Assembly: GCA_004335835.1 (NCBI GenBank)
Contig: RWJK01001396.1
Span: forward strand, 7,934-71,933
From: Scenedesmus sp. ARA3
Taxonomy: Eukaryota; Chlorophyta; Chlorophyceae; Sphaeropleales; Scenedesmaceae
DNA: 64,000 bases
Direction: 5' to 3'
This document shows positions 16,925-29,500 of the stretch, piece after piece. Position 1 is the first letter of the stretch; each line of letters begins with the position of its first letter. The position numbers and the translations under genes are program-made. The notes below the pieces were generated by a model that did not search any database, was not told the origin of the DNA, and was given only the letters and a program-made list of their open reading frames with translations.

Positions 16925-19900
16925 ATGTCAGGGCATATCCCCATCGCCCTGCCCAGGGGGTCTCTAGACAGTAGAAGGGAGCAAGATGATGAGCTACAAG
17001 CAACTAATAGCGGTCAGTGGCCTCGTACCTGGCAGGATGCCTCCAGCTGGGCTGCACGCGAGCCCCGCGTGGCAGGCAGTTTGCAGGTGAGTAGGGCGCA
17101 GTACAGCTACTGCCCGCAGCTATCAGCAGCAACACCCAACCGCCAATGTTGTCTGGCATTGCTCAAATAGCAGCCAATTCACATGTCAGCCACCCAAGCT
17201 TGACTCTGCAGGCAGCTGGTGCCTGTTGTGGGCAGCGCTCCACCCACCAGCCGCCGTTCCTGCAAGTGATGTGTTACTTTTGCCTGCCTGCAGCACTCGT
17301 TCATCCGCACTCGGCACCCAGAGATACTCGACTCGGAGCAGGAAGCACGCTCACCCCTGATAGGCGCAGCGGCAGCAGCATGGGCTCAGCAGAGGCCCGC
17401 AGCAGCCAGAGCAGCAGCAGGCGAGGACGGCAGCATGCGAGGTGGGTGTGAGGGGGCACAGCAACTTCTGTAATGTTTGTGACAGCGGGCTGCCGGTAGG
17501 GGACAAGTGCGTTGAGCTCATGATCTAGGGGATTCACCAGGTATTCTTAGCAGCAGGACGGCATGGCAGGGTCAACTCAGATTACATCGCAATACCGGTG
17601 GCGTCCATAGCCCAGTCAGATCTGAGCACTGGCCGACTTGTGGCACATTGCCAGCATGGCAAGCGAAACCAGCTGCAACTGTATACCACCTGGCAGCATC
17701 ATGCAAACACCACCGCAGTTGACGATCACCAGCGAAGCACACTCAGTATGCCATGCTTTGTGTGTTTGCGCAACACTGCCTGGATCCAGCCTCCACATAT
17801 TTGCATTGCTCTGCTGCTGGCGTCCGCACTGCATTGGAACGCTGATGCTGTTTGTTTTGATTGATCAATATGCTGTTGCGGGAGCGCCCTTGTTTGACCA
17901 TCTCACCCGTCTGACCGTCTCACTTCTTTGACATACAACGCAGATGACTTGGAGGAGCCGTTGCTGTTTGACTTTGAAGCAGAAGAGGAGCTTGCAGCAG
18001 CAGCAGCGGCAGCAGCAGCAGCGTCCGGCTCAACATCAGCCGCCACCATAGCAGCAGCAGCAGGGCTGGTTGAGACCAGCTCAGTCATTTCTGCGGTGCC
18101 ATCATCGATAGGCCTGCGCTCTGTGACAAAGGACGCTCTGGGCACTCATGTGCTGACAGAGCAGTACACAATGCACATAGAAGAGGTGTGTGGCGAGTTG
18201 ATGATGATGTCTGCTGCTGCTGCCGGTGTGGGCTGGCATCAAGTACTCACGCTTGCAGTCTGCGTGATTACCTACAGCAGCATGTGATGCAGCCCATGTA
18301 GTCAGGGTTGAGACTGGCTAAGCAGCGCAGCAGCAGCAGCTGGTGTTTGGCTTGCTGTTATTGCTGATAGTGTTGCTGGGAGCAGCAATATCTCTAGCAG
18401 TAGCCATGTTGCGTCATGCGATGCCTTGCATGAAAAGTGGTACGTGGTGCTGCTGGCTGTACTTCAGGGTGGTCTGTGCATGATGGCAGCAGGAACAGCA
18501 GCAGCAGAAGCAGCTGTATCACGCCTGTATTGTCGCGTGCGCTTACAAGCTTACCGGCACAAACCTGCTTCTTTCTTTTGTGCCTGCAGGAGCGTGCAAC
18601 CAGCAGCAGCTGGCAGGCAGCATTCAATGCCATCAACATCCTGTGTGGTGTGGGGCTGCTCACCACGCCGTATGCAATGGCCATCAGTGGCCTGAGCTCC
18701 CTGCTGCTGCTCATCGGCATAGGTGAGGACAGCACGTCTGGTGGTTCTACACACACATTGAAACCTATAGTTCCTACATGCACATTGAAGAGGGTTAGCA
18801 CCTGCCCGGCTGGGGTGGGTGTGCTCTGGATGTGTCAGATTGCGTGAGTGGAGGAATAAAAGGTGGGACGGCGGCGTTTGGCCCTGCACTGCACCAGAAG
18901 CTGCAACAGGCTGATGTGGGATGGCTTGCCGCCTGTTTTTTGTAACGTAACCCTGAACTTTACCGCCACCTGCGTCTGCTGCGGCTGCATCCTGCTGCGT
19001 CCTGCTGCTATGCAGGCGGCATTGCCTGCTACACAGGCCGGCTGCTGGCCAAGTGCAGGGCAGCAGATGATGCCACAGCCTATTTCAGTGCTGTGATTAC
19101 CCTGCAAATTGATGTAACATGCTGCCGCTGCTGCTGCGTCCTTCTGCGATACAGGCGGCATCGCCTGCTACACCGGGCGGCTGCTGGCAAAGTGCATGAA
19201 CAGCAGCAGGGCCATCCGCACCTACCCAGATATTGGCCAGGCTGCGTTTGGGCGCTGGGGGCGGCTGCTGGTGTCTGTGCTGCTGTACATGGAGCTCTTC
19301 TGCTGCTGCGTGGACTTCCTCATACTGGAAGGTGCGGCGCCAACGATGCAATCTGCTGGTGCAGCAGCTGTGAAAGGCGTTTCAACTGGCTGTCAGTGTT
19401 GTCTGCAGCTCCCTGCGTGACAGTGCCGGTGATTCTGTGCCCATGCATAAATAGTGTGTGTGATTCTGTGCCCATGCACCTTTTGCACAGCAGCTGTTGT
19501 AATTGAGTGCCAGCTGGCGCTGAGGCGGCATTGCACGCATAAAGGCCTACGAGCAAACACTGCAGCTTCAAAACAGCGTCAGACTATCAAACTTTAAAAG
19601 TCTGGTGCTGCAACAACACCAGCACCAAGTGTGTTTTCAGCCATGTCAGCGCTCTTATCACGTGCTGCTAATTGTTATTGCAGGAGACAATCTGTCTGCG
19701 GTGTTTCCTCAGGCTGCAGTCAGCTTAGGAGGCTTCAGTTTGACCGCCAAGCAGGTGGGAGGTGCTGCTGCCATCTAGTTCAGTAAACAATTGTTCCCAA
19801 AACAGTTTGTCCTAACTGCTGCACGGATGTGCACTGTTCGCCAGTATCATAGAACAGGTTGGAAGCACTAGCAGAGCACAAGAGTCTTGCCATGTGCCTA

Positions 19901-20953
19901 ATGCGTTGCCCATTGTTCCTGCTCCTGCACAGCACACATGCTGCTCATCAGCTCCTACTGTCACAATCGCAGGGTCTGCAATTTGCCACCCGGCTTCTTC
20001 TCACCAGCACCTCCCTGCAAACACGACCTTCTGCATCCCTGCAGAGCCTCATTTTGGCGGCAGCAATCATCGTGCTGCCCACGGTGTGGCTGCGGGACCT
20101 CTCGCTGCTGTCTTTCCTGTCTGTGGGAGGTATATTTGCCTCCGTGGCTCTGCTGGCTCTGGTGGGATGGGAGGGAGTGGCAGTCACTGGCTTCCCACAC
20201 GACCGGCCGCCGCTAGTGACGTGGTCCGGCGTGCCTGTCTCAATCGGGCTCTTCTGCTTCTGCTTCTCAGGTGGGTGCCTGCTAGGTTGGGGTCGGGTGT
20301 GTACTGTTGGCTTGAGTTGTGCTCAACCACCACGCCATTGCCGTTTTTGTTGCTAGTAGAGGCTGTGAGGTAGTGGCACACACAATCACAGAGTCTGATC
20401 TGTTGCCCACATCATTCATTGGCAGCACCCGGATGCCTTGTTCAAAGGTGATCTTTGGGTGGCAAGCGTTGCTGAATGCCGCGTGCGTTTTCTTGCTGCT
20501 GCTTGGTGTGTTTGCTGTGCAGGCCATGCCGTGTTTCCCTCGCTGTATGCCTCCATGCGCACCAAGAGCCACTTCCCCTGGCTGCTGCTGGGCTCTTTCA
20601 GCGTGGTGGTGGCGGTGTACGGCAGCATGGCAGTCATGGGGTGAGTGCATGTCAGGCAACATGCCAGTGTAGGGTGACGCAGACAGAGTGCATGTCAGAC
20701 GGCATGCTAGTTTAGGGCGAGGCAGCATGGCAGTCATGGGGTGGGTGCATGTCAGCCAACATGCCAGTTTAGGGTGAACCTCACCTGAGGCAGTGGAGGA
20801 GGCCGGTGTGTGGCAGCAGCACTTGGGAATTTCATGAATAAGCTTCTGCACAAACTATTTGATATTTTGGCACAGGTCAGGCGCTGCCGTCTGGATCAAA
20901 GCTGCATCTTCCGCGCCATCTGCTTTGCTGCAGCAATGTGGTGCTTGTGCTGC

Positions 20954-20992
<39 letters not shown>

Positions 20993-21725
20993 GCCTGTGC
21001 CTGCAGGGCGTTCATGTTTGGGTCAGAAGTGAGTGAGAACATCACTCTGGACATGCAGGACTACGCACCCAACGCAATGCCCACAGTGGTGGCGATGTGG
21101 CTGGTCATCGTCAACCCAATCGCAAAGGTGGCGCTGACCCTGGCCCCTGTCGCGATGGCAATGGAGGTGAGGCATTCAAACAGAACTCCATGCTGCCGTT
21201 GCATACTTAATCTTGGGTTGCATGCTTGCATGCCTTGCTTGCCCTGACATGCCGTCCTTGTGCTCCCATAATAAGAGGCCGCAGCTGTTTTCCGCAAAGC
21301 CAGCTGTTGATGATCTGACACGACCTGCCCGGCACTTGCCTTCCTGCAAACCGAAAAACACGACATATGTTTTTTTCTGACACCATCTTTTGTTTTTGTT
21401 TATGTTATTGCAGGAGCTCATCAGCGTGAAGCATGGCAGCTGGCGCTTCACTGCGGCCTCTGTAGCGCTGCGTACCGCGCTGCTGGCGGTGTGTGTCGCG
21501 GTGGCCATTGTGGTGCCCTTTTTCAGCCTTGTCATGTCGTTTATTGGTGCATTCATGAGCATGTCCATTAGCATTGTGCTGCCATGTGTGTTTTACCTAG
21601 TGATCTGTGCAAAGGATGTTACAAAGGTGGACAGGGTGGCGGCTGTTTCTGTGGCAGTGTTTGGCTTGATAGCTGGCACCATGGCTACCTATGAGGCTAT
21701 CACAGCCATCTACAGCAAGTACTAG
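16925..21725 (+). CDS. Vacuolar-type amino-acid transporter (AAAP/AVT1-like)
   Basis: Ten exons, 16925-17086, 17294-17441, 17944-18185, 18590-18722, 19155-19331, 19684-19754, 20045-20270, 20523-20640, 21007-21166 and 21414-21725, agree in phase throughout and encode 582 residues. About 190 N-terminal residues are hydrophilic, with an acidic EEPLLFDFEAEEE patch that includes a dileucine-type EEPLL. The first membrane segment has the AAAP signature SSWQAAFNAINILCGVGLLTTPYA. About ten further hydrophobic segments follow, including FPSLYASMRTKSHFPW, as in AVT/VIAAT members. The expected role is proton-coupled amino-acid export from or import into the vacuole; substrate is not predictable. Exon edges are duplicated inside introns 4 and 8 and past the stop codon. 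Intron 8 ends in a CTG tract. Confidence 0.88.
19005..19200 (+). repeat. Copy of transporter exon 5 5' edge in intron 4
   Basis: A partial exon starting 19016 after TGCAG (GGIACYTGRLLAKC) precedes the real exon 5 at 19155, period 139 bp. The upstream polypyrimidine/CTG-rich part is copied too. Confidence 0.85.
20620..20790 (+). repeat. 100-bp duplication over transporter exon 8 donor
   Basis: GGCAGCATGGCAGTCATGGG followed by a GT donor occurs at the exon end (20640) and again ending at 20740. Within it a shorter unit beginning GTGCATGTCAG is repeated about every 50 bp. Confidence 0.88.
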
Positions 21726-21835
21726 CTGATATCACTGCTACCTTTCAGTGAAGGGGTGGCAGAGCACAGCTGCTGCAGCAGGGTGACATGCGCTAAGCAG
21801 GCCTGTCAAAGCCATCTACAGCAAGTACTAGGTGG
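21700..21835 (+). repeat. 106-bp spaced copy of transporter C-terminus and stop
   Basis: GCCATCTACAGCAAGTACTA plus G (encoding AIYSKY and the stop) at 21705 recurs at 21811. No splice site is involved here. Confidence 0.8.
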
Positions 21836-22838
21836 TGAAGGTTGGCAGCGTGTAGAGCGCGGCAGCCTGCATCATGGCGGCATGCATTGACCAGGTTCAA
21901 CCTGTTGCTTGCAGGATTTATGGCTTGCAGTGCTCTGAAGTTCATGCAAAAACATTGTGCATGCCAAGCGTTGATGCCGCTGCAGATTGACATGGCTGCA
22001 GTGGTGCTGGCGGCGTGCTTGCATGCTTTGCGCACTGCGGCTTTGCTCTGGCAATGAACTGTGCATGGCTTTTTATCAAGTTGCACTCTGCTGGTGGCAG
22101 GCTGCGTGCCTTCAGTGTGGGCACAGGCATTTCTTGCTGGTAACTCATTTTGGCATAAGCAGTTGACGAATTGTTGCGTTAATTATGTTTGCGCTGGTTA
22201 AGAGGCAGTGCAGGACTGCTGCAAGTGCTGGTGCTGTCGAATCGGGTGGGGGCACCCTTGCTTGCTGCACCCGGTGGGCATTATTTGGGCGCTTAGAATG
22301 CTGTTCTTGGTGTTTAGGCTTGATGTTGTGATGGCAGTATTGCCGTGATCTTGGGGCATGCGCCGCTTGCGTGTGTGCTTGCTTCATGCGCGGTTTTTGC
22401 ACATTGGGCAGAACGTGTTGGGTTTGAGAATTGTGGGTTGGGTTTGTGTTTGTCCTGCTTGTTTGTCTCGCTGGTTGCTGCGCTGTGTAGAGTGCGGCTT
22501 CTGCGCTCTGTTGTGGTCACACCATTTATGTAGCCCAGGTCAGGGGTGATGATGGGTTGAGCTGGGGTCAGGCTGCTGCTGCATAGCAATTGACAGTGGG
22601 TGCCAGGGTGGCTTGTTGCACATGCTCTCGGTAATGTCTGTGCACTGTCGAGTATCGTGGCTGCGTAACGACTGTGGCACAAAGAACGCTGCGGCTTACA
22701 ACCCAACAGCGTGTCACTGGCAGTCGTGTGACAAGTCATGCCAGGGTTCAGCTCTGCTGAGCAAGTGCAGCACTTGTGTCCAGGCCCTCATCAGGCAGAG
22801 GGACTGGGCTGCTGCAGGTTCTGCAGCTGCTAGACGAA
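21726..22838. other. Transporter 3' flank and cyclin L 5' flank
   Basis: Starts with an echo of the transporter stop region. Beyond it no exon is supported; the stretch 22145-22530 is GT-rich on the + strand, consistent with UTR or promoter sequence. Confidence 0.5.
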
Positions 22839-25800
22839 ATGGCCCGATCAGCAAACAGTACAAGGCGCCTGCTAGACAACTTTTACCTCAGCCCAGAGCA
22901 GCTTGAGAACAGCCCTAGCCGCAAGGACGGCATAGACAGGGAAACAGAGGCAGAGTTGCGGTCCTATGGCTGCAGCTTGGTTCAGGAGGCGGGCATCCTG
23001 CTCGCCTTCCCGCAGGCCGTCATGGCCACGGGCCAGGTGCTGCTGCATCGCTTCTACTGCAAGCGATCAATGAAGGCATTCAATGTGAAGGTGAGCAACA
23101 TCCTCACGATGCTTTTTGCGCAACTGCTGGCTGTGCTCGCCAGTGTGCACCGAGAGCAGCAGCACTGCTCGTCTGCGTGTGGCCCTCTCCTGCTCTGACG
23201 CTGGCTCTGCCTCGCCTGATCATGCTCGCAGAAACTGGCTGCAACAGCACTATGGCAGGGGGCAAAGCTAGAGGAGGTGCCCGAGGTCTCTGGCCATCCG
23301 AGGGAGCTGCTGAACAAGGTGATGGTGGCAGTCGACCGAGCGATGCAGCGCCGTGACGCGCCCGATGGCCGCAAGCTCACTGTGCTGGACCTTCACAGCA
23401 AGGTGAGCACCCTGATCTGGGCTCTTCGAACCCTGCAGATAAGTTCTGCAGCAAGTCTGCTGCTGTGCTGTCCTGGTGCTGCTGCTCTCTTTGCACCCTG
23501 GCTGCCTCACCTTTCAAAAGACGTGCCCAGCATTCATCCATTCACCTGCGAGCTTGCTGCGCTACATTCCTCGTTTTCTCGCTTGCAGGAGGCTGAGGAG
23601 TTCAGGCGCTCCCTGATACGCTATGAGCTGGAAATGCTGAAGGCCTTTGGCTTTGTTGCGCACGTGGAGCACCCACACAAGCTGCTGCTCAACTACTGCC
23701 AGGTGCTGGGGCTGGATGCTCCTGCAGCCAGCCTTGAGCCAGAGCAGGCCCCAAGCTGCCCAGAGTTCCTGCAAGAGGCGTGGAACGTAGCCAATGACAG
23801 GTGAGATGGGTTTGATTGGTTCAACAGCAGTAGAGGAGTGCCTGGTGAAATGACAGAGGCGCGTTTTTGGAACAGTCTGGCAGAGCAGCGTCGAGTTGCG
23901 CTGATTGTGTGATGGATGTGCTTCGTTGCTGGGCTGTAAACAGTCTGCTTTGCGATGTTGCTGGTGCCACAGGTCGATGTTGCTGGTGCCACAGGTTGAG
24001 GCACCTACAGTAGGTTTGTCGCACCCCACTGCGCTATATGCTGCTGGCATGCTGACATCTGCCACTTCCTGCTGCTGCGCTGCTGCTGTGCTTTTGCAGC
24101 CTGCGCACCACGCTGTGTGTGCGCTACAAGGGCTCAGTTGTGGCCTGCGGCATCATCTTCTACACCGCCAGGAGGCTCAAGGTGCGGTGCGGCATCAGTT
24201 GCAGAGCGCATGGCTGCAGCACGCAGCAGCAGCAACAGCAGATGTTTTTGAACTGTGCGGATGCTGTCAGAGCACATATAACATCAACTGCTGTAAGTGC
24301 ACACGAGGCAGCGATACCCACTCATCCTTCAGTCGGCTTACCCTTGCACATGCCTGCCCTGCCGCTGCCCTCGCTGTGTTTCCTGCAAACTCTGCAGGTG
24401 CCGCTGCCAGAGACGCCGCCCTGGAACGCGCTCTTCGGCTCGCCGCTGCAGCAGATCTACGAAGTGGCAGCCACCCTGCACCAGCTGTACCGGGCGCAGA
24501 AGCCCCGCTTCATCCCTGTGTGCCACCAGCTGCTGCCAAGCAAGCCACCAACGCCAGCGCTGGCTGCAGCGCAGGGGGAGGCAGCTGGCGAGGAAGGGGC
24601 TACACCGCTGCTGGGCAGGCCGGGCCGGCCGCTGGACCCGAGTGTGCGGCGGGTGGTGGGAGATGTCAGCACGCGGGCTGTGGGAGCGACGCCAGGGCAG
24701 GTGGGTGCTGGAGTTGGCTTGGGCTGTGACTGCTGAGCTGTGACTGCTGACTGCACGCGTGCATGTGTTGTGGTGGAGGACCTTGGGCCAGCAGATGTCG
24801 ATGATGTGTGCGTGCACACATGTGTTGCTTGCATATGATGTGCATGCATGCTGCATGTTCAAAGTGATGCCGGTAGTGTGGTTGTGTTGTGTCAACACGT
24901 GTTTGTGTTGTGGCTGTTGAGCTGGCAGCTGGGCGCTGGGTGATGTTACACATTTCCTTATCTACACCGAGCACGCCAATGAGGTTTATTTGTATTCGTA
25001 TACTGACAGCTCCAAGCCCAGCTGCCGCTCTCTGCTAGTTGTTGTCGTGATGTCTGCATGGCTGTCGTGCAACTGGCGGCACATATTGTTGATGTTTGCA
25101 TTGTTGTTGTGATGGCTTCCTTCCGATCGTTGTCTACTGCCGTCATTGGCTACGTCCATCATAACATACTGCTGAGACTGCCTTGCTTGATGCCACCGTC
25201 TGCTTGTTACCGTTTCATCATCTGCATGTGCAGGCAGCTGTCCCAAACGGCTCCGCAGTAGCAGCTGCAGCAGCTCCTGGCGCGGGCGGCAGCACCCCTG
25301 CTGCCCCTGCAGCAGCATCAGCCCCTCCCTCAGCTGCGCCATCTCCGCAGCAGCAGCAGCCGCAGGCGCCAGGCAGCGCCCGCAAGCGCTCACGCTCTCG
25401 CTCACCCCGGGGTGAGGAAGATAGCCGGAAGCGGCAGCAGCGGGACGCTGCTGCGCAGCCCGCCTCTCAGCAGCAGCAGCAGCCTGTTGGCCTCAGCAGA
25501 GGCGATGCAGCAGGTGCAGACCGCGATAGGGCACGGGAAAAGGAGTCGCGGGAGAGGGACGGCAGGAGTGCCGGCCCACGCAGCAGCAGCCACAGATCGC
25601 GCTCCCGCTCGCGAGATAGGGATAGGGACAGGGAGAAAGAGAAGCTGCAGCGGGGTGGAGACAGCAGGAGTGGCAGGCGGCGCAGCAGAAGCCGCAGCAG
25701 GAGCCGCAGCAGAGGCGGGCGAGGGCATGGCCACGGCAGCAGCAGGAGCAGCAGGCCTGACAGTGGCAGGCAGGATAGGCCAGAGGGCAGGCATGACAGC

Positions 25801-26532
25801 AGGCATGATAGGGACCGAGGCCGGGGTGATGACAGGGACAGACACCACAAGCACAGAGACAGGGATAGGGACAGGAGGGACGGGCGGCAAGGGGATGGCA
25901 GCAGCAGAGGTGGCAGGGAGCAGCAGCAGCAGCAGCGGGGGCCGCAGCCGTCAGCCGCTGAGAGGCAGCATCCTGGGGGCAAGCCTGCTGCTGACAAACC
26001 TGCGGCTGCTGCAGCGGCAGCGGGAGAGAAGGGTGCACCGGCAGCTGCTGCTTTCCCTCCGCCGCCTGCTTCAAGTAATGCGGCAGCAGCAGCTGATGCT
26101 GGCGCTGCAGCAGATGCAGCAGGCTTTCCCCGGCCACCTGCATCCCCTGGTGCAGCCAAGGAGGGCGCAGGAAAAGCCGGGGGTGCTGCTGCTGGGCCTG
26201 GCAGTGCAGCAGGTGCTGCACGAGCAGCCCAGCAGCAGCAGCAGCGGGATGGCAAGGGGAGCCAGCCTGCAGCAGCGACTGCTGCAGCAGGAAGCGCTGC
26301 TGCCGATGCTGATGCAAGCGCTGCACCAAAGCCCAAGCCTGTTGCTGTCCGCAAGCGGCCGTCTGCAACAGCTGCTGCGCCTGCTGCTGCTGCTGCTGCT
26401 GCTGCTCGGGCAGCAGCACCTAGTGCCAAGCCTGGCGCTGCAGCAGGCGGGAGCAGCAGGGACAAGGATGCAGCTGGCGGCAGCAGCAGGGACAAGGGCA
26501 ATGGGGCAGCTGACAAGCCAGCTGGGGCGTGA
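22839..26532 (+). CDS. CYCL: Cyclin L with C-terminal RS domain
   Basis: Six exons, 22839-23090, 23232-23402, 23589-23800, 24100-24181, 24398-24700 and 25234-26532, give 772 residues. The start is the first Met before the conserved DNFYLSPEQLENSPSRKDGID. The paired cyclin boxes (about 15-270) contain the L-type landmarks GILLAFPQAVMATGQVL, FGFVAHVEHPHKLLLNY, AWNVANDSLRTTLCVRY and VPLPETPPWNALF. From about residue 391 an RS domain follows (KRSRSRSPRG, then long RS/RD repeats with Gln tracts), then an Ala/Pro/Gly-rich tail. Cyclin L partners CDK10/11/12-type kinases and couples transcription to pre-mRNA splicing in nuclear speckles. The protein is longer than animal or plant cyclin L because of low-complexity tail expansion. 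A spliced alternative C-terminus is possible. Confidence 0.93.
23953..23998 (+). repeat. Short direct repeat in cyclin L intron 3
   Basis: CGATGTTGCTGGTGCCACAG, preceded by G in the first copy's context (G-CGATG and T-CGATG), occurs twice head to tail with a unit of about 22-24 bp. It does not include an exon edge. Confidence 0.75.
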
Positions 26533-29500
26533 TGTTGCGTGTTGGGCAATGTGGTTCGTCATGTCATTGCAGGTAGGTTCATATGGATGGGGTTTATGTT
26601 ACCTGCTCTGCATGCATGCTTGGAACCATGTTTGTTGCTCGCTTGTACAATGGAATGCATGTGCTGGCGCCGGCTGCGGCACAGCATCATTCAGACGCTC
26701 AAGGACTGCTGCAAGTCGCAGCAGCAGCAGGTGCAACATGCGTTGAGCATGTTGCCACCTCGCCACAGGTAACGTCAACTTCAGTGCTCTTCGACCTGTT
26801 GTCAAAAACTCGGTATATTTTTGCATGGTGTAAGCGTTTTAAGAACATAATGTGCTCCTTGAATTGCAGTTGTGCTGCTTTGGTGTGTGAATCCCTCTGC
26901 CGTTGCTCCCTCATGGTTGCACATGTGTGTTGTTGCAAGGGCTTGCAGTGATGTTTGCCCTGTTTGTTTCTGTTGGTCTTGGTGACATTATGCTGCTCAG
27001 ACGCCACTGTGCGCCCTCGTTCGTGTGGTACAGTGTGCATGCATGGCTGAGAGCGCTCTATGCCTCGGACCCTGCACTCATGCTTTCGTGTGCCCTGTTG
27101 CTAGGTTGCGGCGCCCACGATGCGCAACCCGTGCTGTGCACGTGGCTCTCCACCCTTGCTGGGGCAATCTGCGGCGATGTGTTGCTGTGTGTGCCCAGCC
27201 ACACCAGCCAGCCTGGCCGAGCCAGCAGGGAGCAGTGCAGCAGCCACCAGGGGGAGACACCCAGCCAGCTGCTGCCACCAACGCCGCCGCCGCCACAACT
27301 AGAAGCGTCGTGCCGACTTTCGCCAGTAGGGCCGCAACACACATCATGCAGGAGTGCAAACAACAGTAGGCAGGCATGCACAGGCACAAGCACACATCTA
27401 GATAGCATGCATGGCAGCTTGCAGCAGGGCAAAGGGAAGGGAGCGCATTGTGTTTTCATTTTGTTAACAAAAAGTGTATCGCATCCTTGGATGGCATGTC
27501 GCGAGTTCCAGCATTGCCAGCACTGCTTGACACAGCACATGCTGCCACTGTGAGCAGTGGGATGTGCTGCAGGCGCTGATATGTCAGCGCTGGCTGGTCA
27601 GCTGCACGAATGCTGTGGCCGCAGCACTCACAACATTCGTGTGGCTGCAGGCTGCCGCGTCCTGTAGTGTGAGTAGTTCCAGCAACATGTGACGGGCCCA
27701 TCGTTGTGGTTCTGCAGTCCAGTACGCCATCCATGCTGTGTCATTGATGAGTGCCTGTGCACACCTCGGTGACAAAGCAAGTCTGGCATACTGGGTGGCA
27801 TAGTGTGACAGGGTGCTGCAGCTGCTACAACCTGGTCACTGCATGTGGCTTGTAGTGTGATTCGACAGCCCTGCTTAATGTTTTGTCATCCGCTTCCAGG
27901 AGCTTTGTATGCTGTCAGTGCTTGTCCTGCAGTGGGTGCTGCTGCAAATGGTATGGAGAGTGGTGAAGCACATACTGATGTGTCTGACAGAGCAGCAGGA
28001 CAGCAGCTCATGCAGCATCTGGTTGTGCATGCACTGGCCATTGCTGCATGTGGCACCATGTCGGGCAATTGTAAGCTTATCGAGGTGGGCTAGCCAGCTT
28101 GGCTTGCCCTGTCGGTAGGTGCACCTTCTGTTGGCATGGTTGCCCATGGAAGCATGGTCAGGAGCATGCAGTGATGCTGCTGTGCTTGTATGCTCTTTTG
28201 CAACGTTGTGCTGTTTTTGAAGCAGTTTGTTTGGGTTAAATGCATGCAGGGGATGGGGCAGGTAGGGGTTTGGAACCGCTGCATGCACACCGCTTGCAGG
28301 GCACAAAGCACACCAGGAGCATAACACAAGCATGCACATACACATGGCGCAGGCTTTTGAGCATGGCATGACGGCGGCGGCGGCAGCGGTGGTGGCGGCT
28401 GGAGGGTCAACCCACTGGTGGCAGGCACATCAGACAACCCCTCTGCTCTGCTCAGGCTGGCTGGCTGGCTGGCGCGGTGGTGGTGGTGGTAGTGTGAAGG
28501 CTCGCTGCGGACTGTTGACGGCTTCTCACTGTTGTGGCCTGTGGTTTTCTCTAGTTGGACGGCGTGCCAGGCTGTATGCCGGTTGTGTGTTGCGCCTGTG
28601 TTGAGTGGTCTGCCCTATGATGCCTAACAATATATACGCTATTCTGAACACACATATAGTGTGTTCAATGTGGACAGCTTCTTGCAAACTGAGGGCTTGT
28701 GAAATCTCGTCTTGCTGTTGGGTGTTTTGTCGGTTCTTGCTTCTCCTGGTTGGCTCAGAGTTGGACCTGAGCCGATCAATGACTGTGCGCCCACAGCCCT
28801 GCACTTGTGTCGCACGGATGTACTCATCTGTGTGCCGTTGATCTGCGCCGCCTTTTGCCCTTGCAGGTGCTGCATCTGCATGCAGCCTGCCCTCGCCAAC
28901 CGCAGGAGCTTCCAGGGCGATGCGCCTGCCAACCCAGCCGCTACACATTTTTACAAACCTGTTCCTGCCAAGGCGCTCCGGTGCGGAAACTGTCATATGC
29001 TCAGGGCATGCGAAGGCACCGCGTGAAGGGGTCGGCACGTGCTTGCAAGGCACAGCGGATCGTTTGCTGTCTTGCTGCATGACGAAGCGTGTGCACAAAT
29101 GCTGGCCATTGCCCAGGCAGCATTTGTTGGCCACCCAGCGGTGGGGGGTGCCGCTCCCGCTGCTGATCGGCTGTTTCCATATGTTGGGCTGCCCAATGAT
29201 ACATCTTGCCATTGAGCTCACCAAGCAGGCTGTGTGACGTGTTGCCTTGCTGCAGAAGCAAGCAGCTCCACAGCCTGTCGTATTGGATCATATGCAGTTA
29301 CTGGTCTTGAGCACCAAGATCCTGTTGCCAAACTCGCTCTATGTGTCTGTATCCATGTGTCCGTCTAAATATATCTGGCTAGACACTGCCTGACTGTTGT
29401 TGTCTGTTTGTTCTTGCGTGTTTTGGGGTGGTTGATGACTTCCTTGTGTACATGCTGGGCTCCTGCATAAGGAGCAGTGTGCAAAGCACACTTGGCTGGG

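Noticed and set aside
25467..26549. Long minus-strand frames (360 and 308 codons) at 25.4-26.5 kb
   Set aside because: Antisense shadow of the RS domain of cyclin L, which is the recognisable protein.
25412..26746. 444-codon + frame in another phase of cyclin L exon 6
   Set aside because: Repeat-rich alternate frame; the RS frame continues the cyclin fold in phase.
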